A stretch of DNA of 39,614 bases, taken from assembly GCA_017453325.1 (NCBI GenBank), contig JAFTKK010000037.1, positions 1 to 39,614 of the forward strand, given 5' to 3'. The position numbers were made by a program, and so were the translations under genes. This DNA is from Clostridia bacterium (GTDB lineage: Bacteria > Bacillota > Clostridia > Oscillospirales > CAG-272). The notes under the pieces were generated by a model. That model saw only the letters and a list, made by a program, of their open reading frames with translations, ran no database searches and was not told the origin of the DNA. Numbering within the stretch: position 1 is the stretch's first letter; every line of letters starts with the position of its first letter. Of this stretch, positions 6,340 through 14,895 are shown piece by piece.

Positions 6340-7215
6340 TTAGGTCATGGTGACAGGTGCCAGCTTTCCGTCCACGATCGGCAGCTCGTCGATGCAGAGC
6401 TCGCGGTTGTGCTTGTAGGCGTCGCCAACGCGGCGGCGATGATAGGCCACGTAATGCTTGCCCTTGAAATAAAAAGCGCTGTTATGTCCGGGGCCGTCGG
6501 CAATTTCGGCAGCCTTCAGAATATCGGCATAATAGGTAAAGCCCGAGGTGGGGGTATCGGCCACACCTGCCTTGACACAGTAAGTACCGTTGTGCCACTT
6601 ACCCGTGGAATACATGAGGTGATACTTGCCGTCGATGACCATCACGTAGGGGGCTTCCACATAATCCTCAGGGGTGATCTCCTTGGCAATACCGTCATAC
6701 TCCACGCCCTCAAACGGCAAAAAGCCGTCCATGGTATCGTTCATTTTGCAGACCATCATGTGCTTCCAGCCGCCGTAATAGAGATAAATATCCCCGTTTA
6801 CATCCTTGAAAAGATGCGCGTCGATGGGCTGGGCATTGTTATAAATCTTGTTAATGAGAGGTCTGCCGTCGGCAAAAACATTCTTGAAGGGGCCGATGGG
6901 GGTATCACACACGCCGATGTAAAGGCCGCCGATCTCCTCCTCACTATGGATATCGTTGGCAGCAAAAATAAGATAATATTTGCCGTCTTTATCGATCACG
7001 GTGGGGGCCCAAACAGCAGATGTAGCACCGCGATAGGTGCTCATATCAAGGATATCATGATAGATCTTGAAATTTTCGAGATCATCGGTGGTGACAAGGT
7101 CAAGATTGAGCTGCTCGTCAAAGGGCAGCGAGTTGGTGACATACATATAGACGGTATCGCCGTACACGCGGGATTCGGGGTCGGCATACCAGCCTTTCAC
7201 AACAGGATTTTTCAT
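6340..7215 (-). CDS. Glycoside hydrolase family 43-like protein
   Basis: Five-bladed beta-propeller glycosidase related to GH43 (beta-xylosidases and alpha-L-arabinofuranosidases acting on plant polysaccharide side chains). The three acidic residues expected are present: Asp12 (WYADPES), Asp132 (QPIDAHLF) and Glu187 (VEAPYVM). The GPGHNS segment near residue 241 and the repeated sheets (YYLIFAAND, YLYYGGW, YHLMYSTG) also fit. At 291 residues it is only the catalytic propeller, with no binding module and no signal peptide, so it should act in the cytoplasm on imported oligosaccharides. The GGAGG before the ATG fixes the start. It has its own promoter. The exact substrate cannot be read from the sequence. 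Confidence 0.9.
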   Translation of the reverse strand: MKNPVVKGWYADPESRVYGDTVYMYVTNSLPFDEQLNLDLVTTDDLENFKIYHDILDMSTYRGATSAVWAPTVIDKDGKYYLIFAANDIHSEEEIGGLYIGVCDTPIGPFKNVFADGRPLINKIYNNAQPIDAHLFKDVNGDIYLYYGGWKHMMVCKMNDTMDGFLPFEGVEYDGIAKEITPEDYVEAPYVMVIDGKYHLMYSTGKWHNGTYCVKAGVADTPTSGFTYYADILKAAEIADGPGHNSAFYFKGKHYVAYHRRRVGDAYKHNRELCIDELPIVDGKLAPVTMT

Positions 7216-7244
7216 GGGTCAAGCCTCCTTGTTAAGATAAAACT

Positions 7245-7273
7245 ATTATATCAGATTTATGAAAAAAAAGCAA
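7245..7273 (-). promoter_or_regulatory. Promoter of the GH43 gene
   Basis: Minus-strand TATAAT (7245-7250) with TTGCTT (7268-7273) 17 bp upstream. Confidence 0.6.
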
Positions 7274-7312
7274 GCAGAATTTCCATTTGGGGTATCGTCT
7301 TTGACAAATGAA

Positions 7313-7350
7313 GGCAGGGCCCTTTCTCAATCATGCGAAAAGACCCTGCC
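7313..7350 (-). terminator. Hairpin after putP
   Basis: Arms GGCAGGG...CTTTTC pair over 14 positions with two mismatches, 15 bases beyond the stop codon of putP. The tract after it is T-rich but interrupted. Confidence 0.5.
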
Positions 7351-7365
7351 CTAAGCTTATATGAA

Positions 7366-8943
7366 TTATACCTGACCGGCCTTCGCCATCTCAAACTCAG
7401 CTTCAATTTCCGGATCGCTCTGTTTGGTAAGCAAGGAAACCGCCACGATGACCAACGAGGACAGAATGAAGGAGGGGAGCAGCTCGTAAATGCCGAACAC
7501 AGGCATCGTTGCGGAGAGGAAGCGGTTGAGCACGAGCTTCCAGATAAACACGCTTGCCGCACCCGTGATCATGCCCGCAATGGCACCTGTGCGCGTTGTG
7601 CGCTTCCAGAACAGCGAGAAGAGCATGATGGGGCCAAACGTTGCACCAAAGCCCGCCCAAGCAAAGGACACAAGGCTGAAAATAACAATATCCTCTTTCC
7701 AGGCAATGACGACACCGATGATTGCAATGACCACCAAGACGATTCTCGACAGCCACATGACCTGCTTATCCGACGCCTTTTCCTTCTTGATGATGCCGTT
7801 AAAGATATTCACGGAAACAGAGGAAGAAGCGATAAGAAGATAGGAATCGGAGGAGGAAATGGTTGCGGCCAGAATGCCGGCCATAATGAAGCCTGCCAAA
7901 ATGAGGGGCAGATATTCGGTGGACATCACGATCAAAATGCTTTCCGCATTGCTGGCGGTGTTGAGTGCCGCATCAACGGGAAGCAGGGTTCTGCCGATAA
8001 TACCGATCATGACTGCGGCGGCAAGGGAGATCACGCACCACACGGTTGCAATAATTCTGGAGCGCTTGATCTCATCGGCTCTGCGGATCGCCATAAAGCG
8101 AAGGAGCACCTGCGGCACGCCAAAGTAACCAAGACCCCAGGCGAGCATCGAAAGGATCTTCAAAAATCCGTAATCAGAGGCTTCGCCAAACAAGGGGACG
8201 CCGGCAATAGCCTGCTGCACACCGTTTGCATCGGTTACGGGCGATGCCATCTTGAACAAAGACAAAAAGCCGTCGATATTCTTGGAATTTTCCACCACGG
8301 CGCCAAAGCCGCCTGCATGGACAACGCCAACCACGATCATGCAAACGAGCGCGAGGATCATGACGATTGCCTGCATAAAGTCGGAAACGCTTTCCGCCAA
8401 AAATCCACCGATGATGGTGTAGGCAACCACGAAAACGGCACCGATGATGAGCGTGACGTGATAATTAAAGCCAAAGAGGGTGCTGAAAAGCTTACCCACC
8501 GTCACAAAGCAGCTGGATGCATAAACGGTGAAGAATACGAGGATAAAGATTGCACAAATGCCGAGTACGATCTTTTTCTTTTCCTTAAAGCGGTTGCTGA
8601 AAAAGTCGGGGATCGTGATGGCATTTCCCGCAACCTGCGAATAGTTGCGCAATCTTTTTGCCACGATCAGCCAGTTGACATACGTACCGATGGCAAGACC
8701 GACAGCCGTCCAGAATGCATCGGCAAGGCCGAACCAGTAGGCGACACCCGGCAAGCCCATCAAGAGCCACCCCGACATATCCGAGGCCTCGGCGCTCATT
8801 GCCGCAACCCAGGGGCCAAGCGTGCGACCGCCAAGGAAATAGTTTTCAGAATTCTTTTGTGCTCTCTTATAAAAATAGAGGCCAATACCGATGACGACGC
8901 ACATATAGAGCAGCATCACCACAAAAATTTCAGGATTTTTCAT
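7366..8943 (-). CDS. putP: Sodium/solute symporter, PutP (proline) type
   Basis: Integral membrane cotransporter of the sodium:solute symporter family, importing proline or a related solute with sodium. Length 525 and about 13 membrane helices are typical. The family signature AMSAEASDMSGWLLMGLPG lies in the second helix region, and GYFGVPQVLLRFMAIR and AATISSSDSYLLIASS follow in order. The latter corresponds to the sodium-site serines of PutP. It begins MKNPEIFVVMLLYMCVVIGI with AGGAAGG upstream. It has its own promoter and is bounded by hairpins on both sides, so it is probably monocistronic. Proline is the best guess; substrate differences within the family cannot be excluded. Confidence 0.92.
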   Translation of the reverse strand: MKNPEIFVVMLLYMCVVIGIGLYFYKRAQKNSENYFLGGRTLGPWVAAMSAEASDMSGWLLMGLPGVAYWFGLADAFWTAVGLAIGTYVNWLIVAKRLRNYSQVAGNAITIPDFFSNRFKEKKKIVLGICAIFILVFFTVYASSCFVTVGKLFSTLFGFNYHVTLIIGAVFVVAYTIIGGFLAESVSDFMQAIVMILALVCMIVVGVVHAGGFGAVVENSKNIDGFLSLFKMASPVTDANGVQQAIAGVPLFGEASDYGFLKILSMLAWGLGYFGVPQVLLRFMAIRRADEIKRSRIIATVWCVISLAAAVMIGIIGRTLLPVDAALNTASNAESILIVMSTEYLPLILAGFIMAGILAATISSSDSYLLIASSSVSVNIFNGIIKKEKASDKQVMWLSRIVLVVIAIIGVVIAWKEDIVIFSLVSFAWAGFGATFGPIMLFSLFWKRTTRTGAIAGMITGAASVFIWKLVLNRFLSATMPVFGIYELLPSFILSSLVIVAVSLLTKQSDPEIEAEFEMAKAGQV

Positions 8944-8975
8944 GTCTAAACCTTCCTATTGAATGATACCTCGCC

Positions 8976-9004
8976 ATTATAGCATAAACTTTTTTAAAAT
9001 GCAA
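8976..9004 (-). promoter_or_regulatory. Promoter of putP
   Basis: Minus-strand TATAAT (8976-8981) preceded by TGC, an extended -10, with a weak TTGCAT (8999-9004) at 17 bp. Confidence 0.5.
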
Positions 9005-9006
9005 TA

Positions 9007-9044
9007 GAGAACGCCGTATAGACTAAATTCTATACGGCGTTCTC
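9007..9044 (-). terminator. Hairpin between the TetR gene and putP
   Basis: A perfect 16-bp stem (9007-9022 with 9029-9044), loop of 6 bases. It lies after the TetR stop and immediately before the putP -35 region. Confidence 0.65.
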
Positions 9045-9127
9045 TTGATTTTGGTGTAAATGCTGACATTCAAGGGTTTTTGATGTAGACGATTACAAAA
9101 ACAAAAAATGGGACATAAATAAAACTT

Positions 9128-9712
9128 TTATTTTTTTAAGGAATTTAAGAAAAGCGGCAGGATTTTGGCGCTGTACTCGGCAAGAGCATAATCGCCGCCG
9201 CGCAGGCACCAGTCGTACAAAAGAGCGCGCTCGGTCATGGCGTAAAGGCGTACGGTCTCACTCACCGTCACGCTGTCTGACAGCTCGCCCCTCGCTTGCC
9301 CCTCGCCGATAATACGGCGCAGCAGCTTGAAATACACACGGTTATGATCGAGCAGCTGACGCTCTCCATGGACCGTAAGCTGGGTTGAGAGCAGGCGCGA
9401 CAACAGTGAAATATCAATGCGGTTTTCAATCATCAAAAAGAGCTCTCTGTTCAGAAAAAGCAACGCCGAAACGGCATCGCCCGACAACGCAGGGGCATCC
9501 GACAGCTCATCATATTTTTCATCAAACAAATACGCAAGCGAGCCAAGCAGATCGTCTTTACTGCCAAAATAGTGGTAAAACGAGCCCTTTGAGGTGCCCG
9601 ACGCCGCGATGATATCCTCCACGGTCGTATCCTCGTATCCCTGCTCGTAAAACAGCTTCCACGCAGCGTCAACGATGCGGCTTTTGGTATTGCGGGTATT
9701 CTTTTTTGCCAT
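9128..9712 (-). CDS. TetR/AcrR-family transcriptional regulator
   Basis: A 194-residue one-component repressor. The N-terminal HTH (about 10-57) has the classic order SRIVDAAWKLFYEQGYEDTTVEDIIAASGTSKGSFYHYFGSKDDLL (quoted as adjoining segments: SRIVDAAWKLFYEQGYEDTT and SKGSFYHYFGSKDDLL). The remaining helices form the ligand-binding and dimer domain, for which no ligand can be predicted. The ATG lies 11 bases beyond the end of the DUF1846 gene, and its ribosome site overlaps that gene's last codons, so it is co-transcribed. It may regulate its own operon; no clear palindromic operator was found at the promoter 11264-11292. Confidence 0.9.
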   Translation of the reverse strand: MAKKNTRNTKSRIVDAAWKLFYEQGYEDTTVEDIIAASGTSKGSFYHYFGSKDDLLGSLAYLFDEKYDELSDAPALSGDAVSALLFLNRELFLMIENRIDISLLSRLLSTQLTVHGERQLLDHNRVYFKLLRRIIGEGQARGELSDSVTVSETVRLYAMTERALLYDWCLRGGDYALAEYSAKILPLFLNSLKK

Positions 9713-9723
9713 CAGCTCTCACC

Positions 9724-11208
9724 TCAGCGATGGTAAAGCTTTTTGGTTTGGTATGCGGGCTCGCAGGACATCTGGATGCCGAGCTTTTTGAGCACGTCCT
9801 CGTCGATCTGCGGCAAAATAACGGTGGAATGCGCATCGCACCACTTGAGCTGCTTCAGGCAATCCAGCGCGCGGCGCGCCGTTTCCTCATGCACGGCGCA
9901 GATCGAAAGCGCGATCAGCACCTCGTCAAGATACAGACGCGGATTTTGGTCGCCGAGCTGCTTTACCTTGAGCGCCGATACGGGCGCGAGGATCTCAGGA
10001 GAGATGAGATCAACCTCCTTGGGGATGCCCGCAAGCGCCTTCAGGGCGTTGAGGAGCATAGCCGAGGTGGCACCGAGGATCTTAGAGGTCTTACCCGTGA
10101 CGATACGCCCGTCACGCAGCTGAAGTGCGACGGCGGGGCCGCCCGTTTCCTCTGCGCGGGCAAGTGCCGTGCCGATCACGGGCCGATGTGCCTCATCAAG
10201 GCCGATCGAACGCATGATCATTTTGATCTTGGCGGCGTCGTTGCCATCGCCCTCGCCCTTGCGCTGTGCGCAGAGCGCGCGGTAATAGCGGCGCAGGATC
10301 TCATCGCGTGCCGCCTCATACACGGCGTCGTTATCAATGATGCAGTAGCCCGCCATATTGACGCCCATATCGGTGGGGGACTTGTAGGGGCAGCTGCCGT
10401 AAATATGCTCAAACATCGCCTTGACGACGGGGAAAATATCCACATCTCGATTGTAATTGACTGCGGTTTCGCCATAGGCCTCAAGATGGAACGGGTCGAT
10501 CATGTTCACGTCATTGAGATCGGCAGTAGCGGCCTCATACGCGAGGTTGACGGGGTGCTTTAAGCCGAGATTCCACACGGGGAAGGTCTCGAATTTTGCG
10601 TAACCCGAGCGAATGCCGCGCTTGTTGTCGTGATAAAGCTGAGAAAGGCAGGTTGCCATTTTACCGGAGCCGGGGCCCGGGGCGGTAACCACCACGAGGG
10701 AGCGCGAGGTCTCGATATACTGGTTGATGCCGTAGCCCTCGTCACTCACGATCTTTTCGACGTCGGAGGGATAGCCGGGAATGGAATAATGGTGGTAGAC
10801 CTTGAGGCCAAGCGACTCAAGACGCTTGCCAAAGGCCATGGCGGCGGGCTGACCCGTGTAGCGCGTGAGCACCACGCTGCCGACATAAAGCCCGAAATCG
10901 CGGAAGGCATCAATGAGACGAAGGGTATCCTGGTCATAAGTGATGCCGAGGTCGCCGCGCACCTTGTTTTTCTCAATATCCGCAGCGCTCAGCACGATGA
11001 CGATCTCGGCCTCAGCCGCGAGCTCCACCAGCATACGGATCTTACTGTCGGGCTCAAAGCCGGGCAGCACGCGAGAGGCGTGGTGGTCGTCAAAGAGCTT
11101 GCCGCCAAACTCAAGATAGAGCTTGCCGCCAAACTGCGCAATGCGCTCGCGAATATGCGCCGACTGACGGCGAATGTATTCTTCATTGTCAAAACCGATG
11201 CGAAACAT
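9724..11208 (-). CDS. DUF1846-family protein
   Basis: A 494-residue cytoplasmic protein of the DUF1846 (COG4868) family, conserved in Firmicutes and of unknown biochemical role. The start MFRIGFDNEEYIRRQSAHI, then FGGKLYLEFGGKLFDDHHAS, are family hallmarks. The glycine-rich VVVTAPGPGSGKMATCLSQL has a P-loop-like look (GPGSGKM), and the stretch after it (HDNKRGIRSGYAKFETFPVW) is also highly conserved. The length matches the family. ATG at 11208 has GAGGAGG upstream and a good promoter of its own, although it also lies downstream of the dehydrogenase gene on the same strand. A nucleotide-dependent ligase or kinase-like activity is possible but unproven. Confidence 0.92.
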   Translation of the reverse strand: MFRIGFDNEEYIRRQSAHIRERIAQFGGKLYLEFGGKLFDDHHASRVLPGFEPDSKIRMLVELAAEAEIVIVLSAADIEKNKVRGDLGITYDQDTLRLIDAFRDFGLYVGSVVLTRYTGQPAAMAFGKRLESLGLKVYHHYSIPGYPSDVEKIVSDEGYGINQYIETSRSLVVVTAPGPGSGKMATCLSQLYHDNKRGIRSGYAKFETFPVWNLGLKHPVNLAYEAATADLNDVNMIDPFHLEAYGETAVNYNRDVDIFPVVKAMFEHIYGSCPYKSPTDMGVNMAGYCIIDNDAVYEAARDEILRRYYRALCAQRKGEGDGNDAAKIKMIMRSIGLDEAHRPVIGTALARAEETGGPAVALQLRDGRIVTGKTSKILGATSAMLLNALKALAGIPKEVDLISPEILAPVSALKVKQLGDQNPRLYLDEVLIALSICAVHEETARRALDCLKQLKWCDAHSTVILPQIDEDVLKKLGIQMSCEPAYQTKKLYHR

Positions 11209-11263
11209 GGATATCCTCCTCGTTCCGAGCGCGTGCCCAGAATTACTTTAACAACATAATATC

Positions 11264-11292
11264 AGTATAACACATTTAAAAGAAGCAGACAA
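11264..11292 (-). promoter_or_regulatory. Promoter of the DUF1846-tetR pair
   Basis: Minus-strand TATACT (11264-11269) and TTGTCT (11287-11292), spacing 17 bp. Confidence 0.6.
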
Positions 11293-11300
11293 GTGCTTTT

Positions 11301-12176
11301 TTATTTTTTCGTGATATTTTCAAGCGGGCGGGCGGCACGGCGACGCACGGACGGGCAGAAGCGCGTGCGGTGCGGATAGCCGCTGATGCCGAAAAGCCCG
11401 CGCGGGCCGATGCACGCGCCGTTTTCGACGTCGCCCGCAGCGGCAAACACGGCGGTAAGGGCCGCCTTTTCGGGGGAATGGGTGAATATGTAGAGAAAGG
11501 CGTGCCCAAGACGCGAGAAAAGCGGCTTGTGGGTGGTTTTTTCGGGCGCGAGCAGATCGGTTGCGGTAATGCCCGGGTGGGTGGCCACAAAAATCGGCTC
11601 ATTTTTACCCCGTTTGGCGGCTTTTTGCATCACGTAGGCCGACAAAAGGTGCTTACTGCGCGCATAGGCAGCGTATCCCTCACCCTCGCCTGCGCGACGC
11701 GCATCCTTGCCGAAACGATCCACCAAGCTGGTGGTAAAGACCATGCGCGCGGTGCGGTCGAGCTGCGGTAGCACGGCTTCGGCTAAGCGCACCGTGCCGT
11801 AAAAATTAACGCCCTCGGTCATGGGGTATCCGTCGGCGGTGTGCGTTTCGCGCGGATAGTAGACCCCCGCGCAATGCAGGAAAATATCAATTTTTTCATG
11901 CCGTTGACCGAGCTCTGCGGCAAAGGCGTCGATTAGAGCAAAGGAGGAAAGATCCACCGGCATATAGGAAACGACCGCGTGCGGAAACTCTGCCAGCAGG
12001 CGCTCGCAGGCGGCCTCTGCCTTTGTTTTATTGCGACAAGCCAGCACGACCTCGGCGCCGAGCGACAAAAAGCCGCGTGCCGCGTGGAAGCCAATGCCGC
12101 TATTGCCGCCCGTGACCACGGCGACCTTTCCCTCAAGCGGGGAGGTATGCTTCTGATACCATTTTTGATAGCGCAT
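11301..12176 (-). CDS. Short-chain dehydrogenase/reductase (retinol dehydrogenase-like)
   Basis: NAD(P)-dependent oxidoreductase with a Rossmann fold. The cofactor motif TGGNSGIG is near residue 23, the FLHCAG motif replaces the usual NNAG, and the catalytic Ser (FTTSLVD) and Tyr-x3-Lys (YAAYARSKH) are in place. The order and the C-terminal AATHPG-like stretch (VATHPGITATDLL) are those of the retinol dehydrogenase/WW-domain oxidoreductase-like subgroup, whose bacterial substrates are mostly unknown. I chose ATG at 12176 because AAAGGAG lies just upstream; a longer reading to 12242 would overlap the preceding gene. Product 291 residues. It follows the glycosyltransferase gene by 11 bases. Confidence 0.88.
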   Translation of the reverse strand: MRYQKWYQKHTSPLEGKVAVVTGGNSGIGFHAARGFLSLGAEVVLACRNKTKAEAACERLLAEFPHAVVSYMPVDLSSFALIDAFAAELGQRHEKIDIFLHCAGVYYPRETHTADGYPMTEGVNFYGTVRLAEAVLPQLDRTARMVFTTSLVDRFGKDARRAGEGEGYAAYARSKHLLSAYVMQKAAKRGKNEPIFVATHPGITATDLLAPEKTTHKPLFSRLGHAFLYIFTHSPEKAALTAVFAAAGDVENGACIGPRGLFGISGYPHRTRFCPSVRRRAARPLENITKK

Positions 12177-12187
12177 AAAAAACTCCT

Positions 12188-13429
12188 TTATTCTTCGGTA
12201 TTTGTTGGAATGCGGCGTGCGACGCCACGGCAAGCAAGGCAAAGAGCTTGTCCCAGCGACAGCGTGATGAGCAGAGCGAGCAGGACGATCAAGCCGTTAT
12301 CCTGCCACGCCTTTGGCACAAAGAGAAAAAACGGCAGGCTCATCAGCAAAAAGTAGACCCAATTGATGCCGCGAAGCGGCTCGGTGCGCACAAAGGCGAG
12401 CAGCGCGGGCAGCAGCAACAGCCAATTATAGGCCGAAAAGATGGAGGAAAAGGTGAGAAGCACGGCACCCGTGAGCAAAAAATGCTGCCAGGACGGGCGG
12501 GGCAAAAAGGAGGCAAGCACCGTGACGGCGAGTGCCGTGCCGTAAAGCAAGCAGAGCACCAGCGTGCCCGTTTGCCGAGAAAACCCGAAAAAGGCCATAA
12601 AATGCGCCGCGTTTTGCCCGCCCGAGGAAAAACGAAAGGCATTGACGGCCATTTGCCACAGCAAGGCGGGGCCGCCGAACGCAAACGAGGGGAGCAAAAA
12701 AAGCAACGCAGCATAAAGCGCCGCACGGCACGCCGCACGATACCGTTTTTTTGCGAGCAGCACAAGGCCGAAAAGGGCGGGATAGAGCTTGAGAGCCGCG
12801 GCAACGGCAAGGCAAAGCAGCGCGCATTCGCGCGCGACGGGGGCTTCGGCGTCATGCCACCATGTAAATACCAGCAAAAACGGGAGCGCCAACAGGAGCA
12901 GGTTGCCGCGCTCGGCAAGAAAAAGCATGGGAAAGGAAAGCGAAAGCGCAAAGGCCAAAAGCCCTCCGCCCCGCGAGGTACGCAGGATGCGTTGGAGCAA
13001 AAAAGCCAGGCAAAGGTATGAAAAAACCGTAAAAAACAGCAAAAGCAACATGGCTGCGTGTGAAGCGCGCCACGCAAGCGGATCGCCACCCGCAAGATAG
13101 CTTTCGGGGAGAAAGCGGGCAAGCAGCAGGCAAATCAAATTGGCGAGTGGCGGGTAGATCACGCCCTGCTCCGTGTAGGCCGCCTCGCCCCGCGCGGCAT
13201 CGTAGAGCGAGTGAAAAAAATCACCGAAAAGATCTGCCGTGCCGAGGTGAAAAACCTCCAAAAACGCGGTGCTGCCAACAAAAAGGCAGCAAAGAAAAAA
13301 CAACAGGGCACCGAGCAGGATCAAAAACGAAAGGCAGGTGACGGGGTTGCGCACAAGCGCGACACACCAATCGGCAGCCCCCCGGCGCCATGTCCCCTCC
13401 TTTAGCGAACATCTGTTTAAGGCTCTCAA
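12188..13429 (-). CDS. GT87/DUF2029-like multi-pass membrane glycosyltransferase (TTG start)
   Basis: A hydrophobic protein with about ten membrane helices resembling GT87 (DUF2029) polyprenol-phosphate-sugar-dependent mannosyltransferases. The diagnostic parts are LAERGNLLLLALPFLL and ALKLYPALFGLVLLAKKRYR, with an acidic/aromatic first loop (GVIYPPLANLI). It should act at the outer face of the membrane, adding a sugar to a lipid or glycan; acceptor unknown. An ATG at 13498 in frame lies inside the promoter, so it cannot be the start. TTG at 13429 has AGAGGA seven bases before it and gives 413 residues. It opens an operon with the dehydrogenase gene. Confidence 0.75.
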   Translation of the reverse strand: MRALNRCSLKEGTWRRGAADWCVALVRNPVTCLSFLILLGALLFFLCCLFVGSTAFLEVFHLGTADLFGDFFHSLYDAARGEAAYTEQGVIYPPLANLICLLLARFLPESYLAGGDPLAWRASHAAMLLLLFFTVFSYLCLAFLLQRILRTSRGGGLLAFALSLSFPMLFLAERGNLLLLALPFLLVFTWWHDAEAPVARECALLCLAVAAALKLYPALFGLVLLAKKRYRAACRAALYAALLFLLPSFAFGGPALLWQMAVNAFRFSSGGQNAAHFMAFFGFSRQTGTLVLCLLYGTALAVTVLASFLPRPSWQHFLLTGAVLLTFSSIFSAYNWLLLLPALLAFVRTEPLRGINWVYFLLMSLPFFLFVPKAWQDNGLIVLLALLITLSLGQALCLACRGVARRIPTNTEE

Positions 13430-13468
13430 CGTTTTATCCTCTTTTTTGCAGCCGATAAGACAAGGTTG

Positions 13469-13498
13469 ATTATAGCACAGTTTGAACGGCAAAGTCAA
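13469..13498 (-). promoter_or_regulatory. Promoter of the glycosyltransferase-dehydrogenase operon
   Basis: Minus-strand TTGACT (13493-13498) and TATAAT (13469-13474) with 18 bp between. It diverges from the U32 gene promoter at 13565-13593. Confidence 0.65.
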
Positions 13499-13564
13499 GT
13501 TTCATGCAGCACGGCACGGAACTTCTCGCTTTCACCGCCCGGCGGAGTAGGCTTGTTGTCGACC

Positions 13565-13593
13565 TTGACACGAAAAGAAAAATATTTTATAAT
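13565..13593 (+). promoter_or_regulatory. Consensus promoter of the U32-rarA operon
   Basis: TTGACA (13565-13570), 17 bp, TATAAT (13588-13593): a perfect match to the sigma-A consensus. It places transcription start near 13600 and rules out upstream start codons for the U32 gene. Confidence 0.85.
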
Positions 13594-13626
13594 AGAGAAG
13601 AATATATATTTCAAGAGAGGAACGAC

Positions 13627-14895
13627 ATGACCGAACTGCTTTCCCCTGCGGGGAATATGGAAAAAATGCGTGCTGCGCTCCGCTTTGGTGCAGATGCCGT
13701 ATATCTGGCCGGCAAGGGCTTTGGTATGCGCTCGGCGGCAGACAATTTTACCGACGAGGAGCTGGCACTGGCAGCGGAATACGTGCACGCGCGCGGCAAA
13801 AAGATATATCTGACCGTCAATACCATGCCGCACGGGGCGGAATACCCGCGTCTGCGCGAGTATTTGGCGAGCCTTGCGGGTGTGGGGATCGACGCCATGA
13901 TCGTGACTGACCTCGGTGTGCTTGCCACCATTCGCGAGCTGCTGCCCGATATGGAGATCCACATTTCCACGCAATCAAGCATCGTCAGCCCCGCCGCCGC
14001 CAAGGCATGGGCGGCGCTTGGCGCAAAGCGCCTGGTGCTTGCGCGCGAGCTGACGCTGCGCGAGGTTGCGGCCATCCGTGAAGCGCTTGACCCCGCCATA
14101 GAGCTTGAGGCCTTCGTACACGGCTCAATGTGCGTTTCCTACAGCGGACGCTGCATGCTTTCCAATCATTTTACGGGGCGCGACGCCAACCGCGGCGCTT
14201 GCACGCAGCCCTGCCGTTGGAATTATACCATTGTGGAGGAAAAGCGCCCCGACGAGCGCTTACCCGTGCTGGAAAACGAGAACGGCACCTTTGTGATGTC
14301 CTCGAAGGATATGTGCATGCTGCGCCATATAGGCGAGCTGATCAAGGCGGGCGTTTCCTCCTTTAAGATTGAGGGGCGCATGAAGAGCGCCTACTACACC
14401 GCCGTGATCACCAACGCCTACCGCATGGCCATTGATGCATATCTGGCAGACCCCACAGGCTACGTGTTTGATGAGGCTCTTTACCGCGAGGTGGAAAGCG
14501 TTTCGCACCGCGAATACTGCACGGGCTACTGGTTTGACGATCCGCGCGAAAACCCGCAGCTCTGCCGCGAGACGGGCTACATTCGCGAAAAGGCCTACTT
14601 TGCCGCCGCCACCGAGCAAGACACTCTGCCGGATGGCCTGCAACGCATCACGGATGCGGGCGTGCTCTGTCGCTTCCGCCAGCGCAACAAGCTCTCCCTT
14701 GGAGACAGCGCCGAGCTGCTGACCCCGGGACGCGTGGGCCTGCCCTGCCGCATCACCGAGCTTTACGACGAGACGGGGGCACCCATTGAAAGTGCGCCGC
14801 ACCCCTTGATGATCTTTTACACACGCCTGCCCGCAGCAGCGGCAGAGGGTGACATTTTGCGCGCAGGAGACGAAATAACGGAGGAAACGGTATGA
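13627..14895 (+). CDS. Peptidase U32-family protein (TrhP/YegQ-like tRNA or rRNA hydroxylation factor)
   Basis: Member of the U32 family, whose characterised bacterial members (TrhP/YegQ, RlhA) are needed for prephenate-dependent hydroxylation of tRNA or rRNA rather than being proteases. The N-terminus MTELLSPAGNMEKMRAALRF with GADAVYLAG is the usual opening. The signature HGSMCVSYSGRCMLSNH and ACTQPCRW gives four conserved cysteines (169, 176, 192, 196) that probably hold an iron-sulfur cluster. FKIEGRMKSAYYTA follows. The ATG at 13627 has AGAGAGGA before it and lies downstream of a perfect promoter; product 422 residues. The stop overlaps the rarA start (ATGA). Which RNA it serves cannot be told. 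Confidence 0.9.
   Translation: MTELLSPAGNMEKMRAALRFGADAVYLAGKGFGMRSAADNFTDEELALAAEYVHARGKKIYLTVNTMPHGAEYPRLREYLASLAGVGIDAMIVTDLGVLATIRELLPDMEIHISTQSSIVSPAAAKAWAALGAKRLVLARELTLREVAAIREALDPAIELEAFVHGSMCVSYSGRCMLSNHFTGRDANRGACTQPCRWNYTIVEEKRPDERLPVLENENGTFVMSSKDMCMLRHIGELIKAGVSSFKIEGRMKSAYYTAVITNAYRMAIDAYLADPTGYVFDEALYREVESVSHREYCTGYWFDDPRENPQLCRETGYIREKAYFAAATEQDTLPDGLQRITDAGVLCRFRQRNKLSLGDSAELLTPGRVGLPCRITELYDETGAPIESAPHPLMIFYTRLPAAAAEGDILRAGDEITEETV

Noticed and set aside
13221-13412. Short minus-strand frame with a strong AAAGGAGGGGAC ribosome-like site inside the glycosyltransferase gene
   Set aside because: Only 63 codons or fewer in the wrong frame and without any domain. The ribosome-like site coincides with Lys-Glu-Gly codons of the main gene.
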